A stretch of 64,000 bases of DNA from a virus: IMG/VR virus record IMGVR_UViG_3300018080_000122, positions 51,572-115,571 of that record; one strand, given 5' to 3'. The notes below the pieces were generated by a model. It was not told the DNA's origin. It ran no database searches and saw only the letters and a list, made by a program, of their open reading frames with translations. The position numbers were made by a program, and so were the translations under genes. This document shows positions 7,296 to 14,864 of the stretch, piece by piece; the first letter of the stretch is position 1; every line of letters starts with the position of its first letter.

Positions 7296-7853
7296 TTGAG
7301 CTACAGGCCCATAAGCGACATGATGATTTTGGCGCGCCCCAAAGTGAAATATTATGGGGCCTACCCGTCGGGATTTCTATCCAGAGCCAGAGAACTTTTG
7401 GGCGTGCATGCAGAAGAGCCAGTCCTTCACGTATGCTCAGGTAAGATAGAAGAATACCCGTTCGCGGGGTTCGGACCAAACGACGCCACTGTAGATATTG
7501 ATTCCTCTCTGTCTCCTGAATGGGTCATGGACGTTAGAGAAGAACTGCCGTCCTTGGACGCAGAATGGGGTGGCCCCCTATGGCCAGCGATCTTGGCGGA
7601 CCCTCCCTACGGCGAGACGGAAGCAGAGAACTATACGTGTGGAAGATCAGTACTGCCCGACCCGAACAAACTGTTGAAGATGTGTCTGGAGCACGTGCGG
7701 CCCGGAGGAAGAGTAGGGATGTTGCACTACTTGGTGCCCAGACCGCCAAAGAAAATGGACGGAAAGAACACTAAATTTGTCGCCGTCTTAGGTGTGATGA
7801 CGGGATTTGGGCAGAGAATAAGGGCCTATTCAGTGTTTGAACGGCCCTTATAG
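7296..7853 (+). CDS. Methyltransferase-like protein with DPPY motif
   Basis: A 185-residue Rossmann-type protein. The SAM-binding region is PVLHVCSGK followed by TVDIDSS, and the catalytic-type motif is ADPPYGE. A C-terminal LEHVRPGGRVGMLHYLVP strand completes the fold. It is short for a DNA methyltransferase and has no obvious target-recognition domain, so it may need a partner or act on another substrate. The TTG start has GAGGA 6-10 bases upstream. It is the last gene of the + strand block and ends 1 bp from the stop of the convergent - strand gene. Confidence 0.7.
   Translation: MSYRPISDMMILARPKVKYYGAYPSGFLSRARELLGVHAEEPVLHVCSGKIEEYPFAGFGPNDATVDIDSSLSPEWVMDVREELPSLDAEWGGPLWPAILADPPYGETEAENYTCGRSVLPDPNKLLKMCLEHVRPGGRVGMLHYLVPRPPKKMDGKNTKFVAVLGVMTGFGQRIRAYSVFERPL
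7818..7851. terminator. Inverted repeat at the convergent gene junction, possible bidirectional terminator
   Basis: Perfect 9-bp arms ATAAGGGCC (7818-7826) and GGCCCTTAT (7843-7851) enclose a 16-base loop. The right arm carries the stop region of the methyltransferase-like gene, exactly where + and - strand genes converge. Neither side has a strong T tract, so classical rho-independent termination is uncertain, but the position is what a terminator would need. Confidence 0.5.
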
Positions 7854-7854
7854 A

Positions 7855-8085
7855 CTAGTCGTCACCAAGAATATTTTGTAGCTCTTCTTCTGATATGCCC
7901 ATCTTCCTGGCCACCTTTATTATCTGTGACCGGGAAGGGTCTACTCCTGTGCCGTTGGCCGCTGCAGCCACCGCTTTTCGCACTGTAGAAGAGGCTTGGC
8001 ACTTTTTCACTAACCGCACAGCAGTTGCTCTTAGTCTGGCCTTGACCTGATCCCACTCTTTCTTCGTTTCAGGATCGGAAAGCAT
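7855..8085 (-). CDS. Small hypothetical protein
   Basis: A 76-residue protein, mainly helical, ending with a DPSRSQIIKVARKMGISEEEL segment that looks like a small helical bundle. It is the last gene of the - strand transcription unit. AGGAGG lies 7 bases before the ATG. No known function is recognised. Confidence 0.6.
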   Translation of the reverse strand: MLSDPETKKEWDQVKARLRATAVRLVKKCQASSTVRKAVAAAANGTGVDPSRSQIIKVARKMGISEEELQNILGDD

Positions 8086-8094
8086 TCTAGCCTC

Positions 8095-8619
8095 CTATTG
8101 TTCCCCGTCGCTATCGCTAGCAGCAGGGTATACCCCAGAACCACCCACGTCGTGGTGGTCCATACCCCGATCAAACCGCTTGCTGAACTCACTCATCTCA
8201 CGGATCATCTCTCGGAGCTCTTCTCTCCATTGTGTTTGTAAATCGTTTCGGCTGGTCTCAAGTTCCTTCACCCGAGCCTGGAGAGCCGCCGATTCTTTGA
8301 GGAGAGTTTCATGGCAGGTGACTTGCCCAGATTTTACAGTCAGTACTTCGGTAACCAAGGCGTCAATACGCTTCAGCTGCTCACGCTGTTCTTCAGTCTG
8401 AAGATTTTTGATTTTATCTTGGATGTCCTTGAGCTCTTTGGTGAGATCCCCAGTGTCCCTTTTTTTAGATTTGGTTTTAGACGTGCCGTTCTGCCTGCGC
8501 TCTTTGATGAGCGTGGCTATTATATCGATCAGCTTGCCGAAACCGGCCACGCCTCCACTCACAATGGTGAGAATGAGGACCAGCGTCGTCACATCAATTT
8601 CGATTGCAGCAAGCACCAT
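8095..8619 (-). CDS. Membrane-anchored coiled-coil protein (spanin-like candidate)
   Basis: A 174-residue protein with one N-terminal membrane segment (about residues 10-38, TLVLILTIVSGGVAGFGKL) followed by a basic linker and a long heptad-rich region (LTKELKDIQDKIKNLQ through ELREMIREM). The topology of one N-terminal anchor plus a periplasmic coiled coil is that of an inner-membrane spanin (Rz-like), and its partner could be the small lipoprotein at 18084-18410. Against this, the two genes are 9.5 kb apart, whereas spanin genes usually overlap. Alternatives are a holin-associated or virion membrane protein. Confidence 0.6.
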   Translation of the reverse strand: MVLAAIEIDVTTLVLILTIVSGGVAGFGKLIDIIATLIKERRQNGTSKTKSKKRDTGDLTKELKDIQDKIKNLQTEEQREQLKRIDALVTEVLTVKSGQVTCHETLLKESAALQARVKELETSRNDLQTQWREELREMIREMSEFSKRFDRGMDHHDVGGSGVYPAASDSDGEQ

Positions 8620-8651
8620 GTTAGCCTCTCCTCTGACCCTATTAAGCTAAC
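8620..8651 (-). promoter_or_regulatory. Hairpin enclosing a ribosome binding site
   Basis: Read on the - strand, GTTAGC (8651-8646) and GCTAAC (8625-8620) pair around a loop that contains the purine-rich ribosome binding site (AGAGGAGAG) of the coiled-coil gene. The distal arm touches the start codon at 8619. It could modulate initiation; the stem is only 6 bp. Confidence 0.35.
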
Positions 8652-8682
8652 CACCGCAACGTCGTCTCGCCATATGATGTCC

Positions 8683-9360
8683 CTAAATATAACAAAGCTC
8701 AGGGTTACCGTCCACGATCTTAACGTAGGTGAGGCCCTCTGGCCCAAAAGATCCGCTGTTCAAATACATGCGGCCCTTATATTCCCTTACTTCTGGGATA
8801 TGGGTATGTCCTAGTACCACAATGTCGCCCAACAAATTTTCCATGGCCCTATCAGCGATGGGCTCCGCATATTTTTCTTTCCCGTTCATGGCCGCGAAAG
8901 AGTGGCGGACTTTTCGTTGGATTGACGTGCCAGGCCCCATAAAGTAGCAGGCGACCTTGTCCGCAGTCACAGCAACCCACGATGCCATTTTAGACGCCGT
9001 TCCGGAGAACGTGTCGAACTCGTTACCATGAGCTAAGACTATACTTTTTCCTCCGTCACTGTAATTGTAAGGTTGGGCCGCAACACGCATGTTGTTCAAA
9101 CGGCGCATTCCTTTGAACTCCGCGTCGTGATTGCCCGGTATATAAATTACTTCATACGGAAGTACGTCAATCTCTAATAATATATCTTTATTTTGTTCTA
9201 CTATGTCGCAGTAGTCGTAGTGCCAAAGATCGAACACATCTCCAAGAAGGACCAGGCGATCCCACTTGTCCCTATGTATAAGTTTAAACAACTCCTTGTT
9301 GGCCGACCTGAACCTACCTGGTTGGCCAAAGTGTAAATCTGATACTACTAAAGTGCGCAT
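8683..9360 (-). CDS. Calcineurin-like metallophosphoesterase
   Basis: A 225-residue two-metal phosphoesterase. Motifs in order: SDLHFG (D8, H10), LLGDVFDLW, YIPGNHDAE, AHGNEFD and VVLGHTHIPE, which together supply the full metal-ligand set. The overall pattern recalls UDP-2,3-diacylglucosamine hydrolase-type (LpxH-like) members, but the substrate cannot be assigned from sequence. The ATG at 9360 has GAGGGG upstream; a GTG at 9378 would extend it with no better signal. It overlaps the end of the peptidase gene by 13 bp. In a phage it could act on nucleotides, nucleic acid ends or envelope lipids. Confidence 0.88.
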   Translation of the reverse strand: MRTLVVSDLHFGQPGRFRSANKELFKLIHRDKWDRLVLLGDVFDLWHYDYCDIVEQNKDILLEIDVLPYEVIYIPGNHDAEFKGMRRLNNMRVAAQPYNYSDGGKSIVLAHGNEFDTFSGTASKMASWVAVTADKVACYFMGPGTSIQRKVRHSFAAMNGKEKYAEPIADRAMENLLGDIVVLGHTHIPEVREYKGRMYLNSGSFGPEGLTYVKIVDGNPELCYI

Positions 9361-9896
9361 GGTGTGGCCCCCTCGCACAGCCTGAGCATCTTTAAATCTT
9401 CTGGAGACGTCAGGTCCGGCAAAAGATTTTTCACAGGCTCAAACGAATCGTTGCGAAGCATCCCATCCAAAAGATGAAGGTAACGTGCGACGACCTCGCT
9501 ACAAAACATCTTGTCTGGCGTGTCAGGCACGCACATTCGCGCCAGACGCTTGTTGACCTTCTCCAGCACCAGGTAAGCACAGAAGCGGCCGATGCCCGCG
9601 AAGTCGTACTCCGCCCCCAGCTCCCGAAAGATGATGTAGAGAGCTTTGGGACCCATTACATCGTCTCTAATTCGGAAGGCGTACATGAGTTTGTTGTGGT
9701 TGTCCCATCTTTCCGCCGCGACCAGGTTCACTCCAGATCCAGTGGATTCAAGAACCCACCGGTAGCCTGTGGAGAATGGGCCGCCTATATGACTGAAGTG
9801 GATGGAGGCGTGGGAAACATCGGAATTGGTGATCTTACGAATGGCCCATGAGATCGGACTGCACGACTTTGGCCGGGATAGTACTATAGCAATCAT
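9348..9896 (-). CDS. Permuted papain-like hydrolase (NlpC/P60, YiiX-type)
   Basis: A 182-residue protein with the circularly permuted NlpC/P60 arrangement: the histidine comes first (VSHASIHF, H29 with H33 nearby), then a conserved acidic/aromatic strand (WVLES, E50), then GAEYDFAG, and finally the nucleophile in MFCSEVV (C132). This family includes peptidases, amidases and acyl-transferring enzymes of the cell envelope. There is no signal peptide, so it would need virion delivery or a holin. Cell-wall or lipid cleavage is a reasonable inference, not shown. It lies downstream of the fibre genes and overlaps the phosphoesterase. Confidence 0.75.
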   Translation of the reverse strand: MIAIVLSRPKSCSPISWAIRKITNSDVSHASIHFSHIGGPFSTGYRWVLESTGSGVNLVAAERWDNHNKLMYAFRIRDDVMGPKALYIIFRELGAEYDFAGIGRFCAYLVLEKVNKRLARMCVPDTPDKMFCSEVVARYLHLLDGMLRNDSFEPVKNLLPDLTSPEDLKMLRLCEGATPCAL

Positions 9897-9904
9897 GGCT
9901 CATA

Positions 9905-10927
9905 TCACAGATCTGGCATCGTCTTCTTACGGCCAGCAACAGCCGTAACGCCGACTGTTCTTTGTGCGCCGCCCGTTTCCAAGTGAACTTTCACAGAGAG
10001 CTGCCAATGCGGGAGGAACAGTGCTGGGCGCACACTCTGCACGCCCATGAAGACCGTGTCATCTCCGAGCATGGGAATTCTGCACACCTGGCGACTCAGC
10101 GTGACCGGGACAGACATCAGGTGGCAACGAAGATTCTCTTTGGGGTCGTGAGCCGACGTCCAAATGAAAATCGAAGGCGTCTCGTAAGGATTCCAACCCC
10201 ATATACCCGATGTGCTGGGGACTGGCACGAGGTTGTCGTTGATTTCGCCTTTGGTGGTGGTCTCGCCGTCTATATTGTGGGTAGATTCGCCCTCTGCACA
10301 CGGGATAAAAACGTCAGACTGCACCTTGGCATTCCCAGTGCCCGCAGCTTCTGCAGGAGCGCTTGCAGGAGCAGTGGCCACAAAAGAAAAAGTGTCTTGG
10401 TATAGCCCATTCAAATGTCGAACGAAGCCGCCCACGAGGTAAACGTGCTCCAAGAACTGCCCCGTGATGGTATAGTCCCCCGCATCCGATTCCTGCAACT
10501 GTAGGAGGGTGCCGTCGCCGCGTTTGAGATCGGTCAGATCGTCGAATGCCCCAGTGGTGAACTGGTTGTACCCCGCAGGGAAGACGTCCGGGTTGACCCT
10601 GACCGAAGCGCAGGTACCGTTGGTCCCGATTGGGCTGACAGGTGCGAAGTTCACCCAATTTCCCGCCGCGTCCACGATGTGAACCTCATCCACACCAGGG
10701 GATTCCGTTGCGTCATGCGCGGCCACCAATGCGTCCAGAATCGTCTCGTTCTCTGTTGAGAGATCTGCTTTGAAGGCCACTCTCATGGTGTCGTCTTCGG
10801 AATATGTCTCGTCTGTATCCAGGGCAACCGTGATGGCGCTCTGCTGGATGTCGTAGACGAAGGTGGCCACATTGACGGCGCCCTCGGGAAAATCGGTGCT
10901 GATCGTGTAATCCTTATACGTGGCCAT
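9905..10927 (-). CDS. Putative virion structural protein at the end of the fibre cluster
   Basis: A 340-residue protein, beta-rich, with no signal peptide. Recognisable segments are few: VYLVGGFVRHLNGLYQDTF in the middle, and an Ala/Pro-rich stretch (APASAPAEAAG) that looks like a linker between two domains. GGAGGG precedes the ATG, and the upstream gene overlaps by one base (TAATG). Its place directly after spike genes suggests a spike-associated or receptor-facing component. Function not recognised. Confidence 0.6.
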   Translation of the reverse strand: MATYKDYTISTDFPEGAVNVATFVYDIQQSAITVALDTDETYSEDDTMRVAFKADLSTENETILDALVAAHDATESPGVDEVHIVDAAGNWVNFAPVSPIGTNGTCASVRVNPDVFPAGYNQFTTGAFDDLTDLKRGDGTLLQLQESDAGDYTITGQFLEHVYLVGGFVRHLNGLYQDTFSFVATAPASAPAEAAGTGNAKVQSDVFIPCAEGESTHNIDGETTTKGEINDNLVPVPSTSGIWGWNPYETPSIFIWTSAHDPKENLRCHLMSVPVTLSRQVCRIPMLGDDTVFMGVQSVRPALFLPHWQLSVKVHLETGGAQRTVGVTAVAGRKKTMPDL

Positions 10928-11382
10928 TAATCCCTCCGAAGGTCTGCTTTACTGTGACAAATCAACGACGCCGTTGGGAGTCTGATCTTCCTGCCCATCT
11001 GCGCCGCCACAGGGTAATTTCTGACTTCAATGTCGACTGTGTGATCACCTGGAGACAAGGTTACGTTGGCGAAACCGGATTTGCTGATCAGCTGTTTTAG
11101 GCTGCCTTTAACCTCTTCACTCATAAATCCATCACCGTTGGGATCTACTATTGGTGTGGTTTCATCAAGCATTACCCTGATATCGACACAGGTCTTGCCA
11201 AGGGCGCGGAATTCGCACTGCCAATCCAACCGATAGTCGCCACCAGGGGCGTCGTTGGCCTCAACACGCAGATGCCTGCGCCACTTTGTGCCCACCATGG
11301 ACATCTTCGTGAATGACTCCCCTGTGTAGATGTGCTTCACAGTTGGGGCCGCAGCTTGGCGACAGATATCCTTCATTCGCAT
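10927..11382 (-). CDS. Hypothetical structural protein with calcium-loop-like motif
   Basis: A 151-residue protein. The segment VDPNGDGFMSEE matches the first six positions of an EF-hand or dockerin calcium loop (D-x-N-x-D-G), while the closing acidic residues fall at positions 10-11 rather than 12. The rest is beta-rich (NVTLSPGDHTVDIEVRNYP). The neighbouring spike gene carries a fuller EF-hand loop. A calcium-stabilised virion component is inferred. GAGGCG precedes the start. Confidence 0.55.
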   Translation of the reverse strand: MRMKDICRQAAAPTVKHIYTGESFTKMSMVGTKWRRHLRVEANDAPGGDYRLDWQCEFRALGKTCVDIRVMLDETTPIVDPNGDGFMSEEVKGSLKQLISKSGFANVTLSPGDHTVDIEVRNYPVAAQMGRKIRLPTASLICHSKADLRRD

Positions 11383-11384
11383 GA

Positions 11385-13358
11385 TTACGCCTCGTCTACC
11401 CGCCAGATGACAAAGTAGTCATCCAACGTGGGTGTGTGTTCTGTGTCCGTCGTGGTCAGATTGAATCGGACTTTCAGATTCTTTTTGTTGTCCCACGCTT
11501 CTGAAGCGTCCGCAGTTTCCAGAACGCCTCCAGCAGTAGTTTGCCACCAGTCCACCGCACGAGGAATCCCCAATCCAGTTTTCCAGTGGTTGCCGCCGTC
11601 CAAGGAAATGTCCATGCTGAGCGAGGTGAATGGCGCTTCAAAACCATTCACATAAGGAAGGATTTCGTAGACGTCCAATCCATTCTGGATGACCTGTGCG
11701 TAGGATGTCAAACTGCCCGACGTATCGTAGATGGGGTTACTCACGCGCCGCCAGTTGTCCAGATTGCAGGTGTACGAAGTGCTCTTGCGAGTCAGCCTGA
11801 AATAGCAGTAGTACACAGACCCCCGACTAGCCGAACTGATATCGAAGATCGCGGTTTCCCAGTTAGTGCTGGATGTGGTGTAATAAAAATACTGTATCGG
11901 TGATCCACTAGAATAGAGCCCGAATTGCACTTGCACGTTTGGAATACTGGTCTTGATGTCGATTTTCACAGCGCCATAGGATGACCAATCTTGGTAACTA
12001 CCTATATTTTTTCGGATGCCGTACCAGAGCTGCTCTGTCCCTGTAGAGGTGTGGGTCATCTTCAACGAGCCTGTACCCTCATTATAGACCGAGGTGTCCA
12101 GAGCAAATGCACCATCTCCAGAGTACCAGACTTCGTACCAGGGTGGTGTCGCGACAGCGTCGAGCGCGTCATACTGCGTGTCCGTCGTATTGGCATCCAA
12201 AGTAACTTCGCCACCAACGACCGAGATATCTGCACTGCTCTCGATCTTTGATGAGTCCGCGAAGAAATCCACCAACGCGTTGCTCGCGTCGTCGAGACGG
12301 ATATAGGTTTCGTCGTCTCCAAGAAAGGCTGCGACCAGGTGGTTGGCCAGACAGCCGCATTGAAAGCGGTCCATGTAACGCCCAGCAATAACCAGTTTGG
12401 AACCCGCAGCCTGGGAGATCTTGGATACCTCGATTTCAGCCCCAGTCAAGATTACTTGATCCGTGGCGTCCTCCATCAAGATGGACCAAGTGCCGGGGTC
12501 ATTGACCTTGACCGACCAACATTTGACTTCGCCGCCGTCTTTGGTCCGTATACCGACGTCGGGGTCGTCGATACGTAGACCCCACATATGGATCTCGGAA
12601 TGATCGGCGTAGAGCCCCTCGTCAAAAGTTCCATCGAGAGTGCAATTCCAAATACGAACCGTGCTGTTATCTTCCGCTTTTACGCCGTAATCTCCGCCAG
12701 ACGCTTGGTGAGAAATCCGCAAACCGTTGCCGTGAAATCTGGCCTCGTCAACGTGAATCGCCTTCTTTACCCCCGAGAAACTGACCGTGTTGGCCATCAC
12801 AGAGGCCAAAGGCTCTTCTACTTTAATTCCTTTATCAAAGTTGGAGATCTGCATGTTCACCAATTGCCAGAACTGGTAAGTGGTGGGGTTACCTGGGTCT
12901 GCCTTTATAGCAGTTTCGTTGCTGCTGTCTCCGTCCAGGAAAATCCCCATCATGCCGCCAACGGAAACGGCGCCCATTCCTGTTGGAGTGGCAAACAAAT
13001 CGTTATCGGGGTCACTGGGTTTGATGCAAACCGCGAAAGGACCATCACCAGTGAACTGGGTCAGAGTTGGAAGAGTGAGGGCGCCACCAGAATTGTCTTC
13101 CGTGTAGACTCCCGCCCCAATCCGAATACACCAGTATTCGTCGGATGGTTTAGTCAATCGCAGAGATATTGCGGCCGCGACCGTCTTGAACGGTTTGGTC
13201 TGTGTGCCATCTTCTGTGTAGCTGTCCGTGCGCTTTTCCACATAAATGGTGTGGGAACCGGAGGCCGAAAATGGGATTTCGAGATATTCCGCAGCGGCCA
13301 CAACCCCATCACCATCGGGATCGTACTGCTCCTGAGTCATAATGGGATTGCATTCCAT
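11385..13358 (-). CDS. Tail spike with parallel beta-helix and carbohydrate-binding-like domain
   Basis: A 657-residue protein. Residues 13-24 form a canonical EF-hand-type loop (DPDGDGVVAAAE). The region from about 40 to 330 is a right-handed parallel beta helix of the pectate-lyase/DUF1565 type, opening with GTQTKPFKTVAAAI and GVYTEDNSG. The C-terminal part holds a jelly-roll resembling carbohydrate-binding modules (GTGSLKMTHTSTGTEQLWYG, CNLDNWRRV). Such spikes bind and often cleave surface polysaccharides; no catalytic pair can be assigned here. The start overlaps the previous stop (TAATG). Confidence 0.8.
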   Translation of the reverse strand: MECNPIMTQEQYDPDGDGVVAAAEYLEIPFSASGSHTIYVEKRTDSYTEDGTQTKPFKTVAAAISLRLTKPSDEYWCIRIGAGVYTEDNSGGALTLPTLTQFTGDGPFAVCIKPSDPDNDLFATPTGMGAVSVGGMMGIFLDGDSSNETAIKADPGNPTTYQFWQLVNMQISNFDKGIKVEEPLASVMANTVSFSGVKKAIHVDEARFHGNGLRISHQASGGDYGVKAEDNSTVRIWNCTLDGTFDEGLYADHSEIHMWGLRIDDPDVGIRTKDGGEVKCWSVKVNDPGTWSILMEDATDQVILTGAEIEVSKISQAAGSKLVIAGRYMDRFQCGCLANHLVAAFLGDDETYIRLDDASNALVDFFADSSKIESSADISVVGGEVTLDANTTDTQYDALDAVATPPWYEVWYSGDGAFALDTSVYNEGTGSLKMTHTSTGTEQLWYGIRKNIGSYQDWSSYGAVKIDIKTSIPNVQVQFGLYSSGSPIQYFYYTTSSTNWETAIFDISSASRGSVYYCYFRLTRKSTSYTCNLDNWRRVSNPIYDTSGSLTSYAQVIQNGLDVYEILPYVNGFEAPFTSLSMDISLDGGNHWKTGLGIPRAVDWWQTTAGGVLETADASEAWDNKKNLKVRFNLTTTDTEHTPTLDDYFVIWRVDEA

Positions 13359-14860
13359 TATTCTTTACCCACCTGATAAATACACGTCTGGGCGCCGGAC
13401 GGCGTCGCAGGGGTGGCCGTCGCTGGCAATCCAGAGGTTGAATAGGCTTGAGTGAAAAGCGGCCGCCTGGACGCCCCATAAAAATGTAAAGCGCTTAGCC
13501 AGGATGGCGCTACGCCTCCAATGCCAGTCCAGTTGCTCTTGATGGCGAACCAGTAGTAACCTGAATTCGGTATCGTGTAGGCCGAAGCCAGATTAATGGT
13601 TTTCAAACCTGCCGGTGTCTGCACGACAGCCCCGCCCGCAGCGCAATAAGCCACCCGCGTATCCGGCTTCCCAGCTGCCAACGTCCAGTCCGTTGTGGCC
13701 GGATTGGTTTGACTGTAGAGCCCCACCCACGTGGTGGCCCCATTGCCTGTGGCCCCGCTGGTCAATTCCATTAAAAAGGATGTGAGGTTGGTTCCAGCCT
13801 GGAGCCACGTACGCATATAAACTATTAGGTCTTCTGTGGGAGTGGCTTGCCATCCAAAGTCGAACGGATCACGGCCCATCGCGATCCATTCACCGGATTT
13901 GCTGTTGTCCTCAGGACACGTCAGCAACTTATTTGAGCTAGCGATCTGCGCGTTCACCGTCGCACTGGAGGCGATGCTGTCGTTACCCGATACCAACGAC
14001 GCCGTCAAATCCAGGCGGCCGTTATGCTGTGCGGAGTAGGCGTAAGTGTAGCCCTGCAGATAGGAGACCTGAGCGCTGATCTGCGCATCCTCTTCCACGC
14101 GCAGCCCAATGGCGCCTTCAAGGTGGTTGGCCTCTACTTTCACGACGGCCTCGCCAGTGGCCATCACGCACGAGTAGCCTGGGCAGTAGCAGTCCGTCAT
14201 GATGAGATGGACGTCAGCATCGGCTCCATCTGCAAACACAACTGCGGGGTCACATTCGTCTGCCCAACAGAGCTCGATCTGTCCATAGAGTTTGCCGTCG
14301 CTGACGCGAACGAGTGGGGCTGTGCCATCTATGGCCATCAGCTCGTCACACTCCAGAAACAGGTGGCCCCAATTCAGCTGAAATAAAGGATGGTTATCCT
14401 CCAACCACCCCTGTGTCAGCTCCACAGAGAGCACGCCGCCAGACGCCTGAATCGCGGGCTGGGTTGCCCCTCCAGGGACGATGCAGGTGTTGGCGCGGAC
14501 ATAGGACATCGTGCTGTTGGTGGAGACCCGCTTAATCGCGCCCGCAGTGCCCTCGATGTGATTGACACGAAGGCTCGCTGCGCCGTGCATGGTCACCAGG
14601 CCGACGATGGTAGCCGCCTCTGCCTCCACGTAGACATAAGATGGAATCGTGAAGCTTTCCGTGTAGAGCCCCCCGTCAACGCATTCTATTGAATAAGAAT
14701 TGGCCCAAGACGGAGGCGGAACCTCCGCCGCTGCTGCCGCCAGGGCCTCCGTAAAAGTCGGGAACGCGCTGTCAATGGTCCTGCCATCATTCTCGCTCTT
14801 CCCGTGTTTCCCAACATAGAAAACGTTTGCTTGCTCAACCGCCGCTGGATAACACTTCAT
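13358..14860 (-). CDS. Tail spike, beta-helix with shared C-terminal domain
   Basis: A 500-residue beta-helix protein opening with NVFYVGKHGKSENDGRT and the SAFPTFTEALAAA segment typical of DUF1565-like spikes, followed by repeated beta-helix rungs (VDGGLYTESF and on). The last about 150 residues (from WLQAGTNLTSF through YYWFAIKSNWTGIGG to the end) are clearly homologous to the C termini of the next two genes, forming a swappable domain. It is a paralogue of the gene at 14865-16430. Likely a host-surface polysaccharide-binding spike. Confidence 0.8.
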   Translation of the reverse strand: MKCYPAAVEQANVFYVGKHGKSENDGRTIDSAFPTFTEALAAAAAEVPPPSWANSYSIECVDGGLYTESFTIPSYVYVEAEAATIVGLVTMHGAASLRVNHIEGTAGAIKRVSTNSTMSYVRANTCIVPGGATQPAIQASGGVLSVELTQGWLEDNHPLFQLNWGHLFLECDELMAIDGTAPLVRVSDGKLYGQIELCWADECDPAVVFADGADADVHLIMTDCYCPGYSCVMATGEAVVKVEANHLEGAIGLRVEEDAQISAQVSYLQGYTYAYSAQHNGRLDLTASLVSGNDSIASSATVNAQIASSNKLLTCPEDNSKSGEWIAMGRDPFDFGWQATPTEDLIVYMRTWLQAGTNLTSFLMELTSGATGNGATTWVGLYSQTNPATTDWTLAAGKPDTRVAYCAAGGAVVQTPAGLKTINLASAYTIPNSGYYWFAIKSNWTGIGGVAPSWLSALHFYGASRRPLFTQAYSTSGLPATATPATPSGAQTCIYQVGKE

Positions 14861-14864
14861 GCGA

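Noticed and set aside
12588-13376. A 262-codon open frame on the + strand
   Set aside because: It is antisense to the beta-helix spike gene and shows no domain or ribosome binding site that fits a start.
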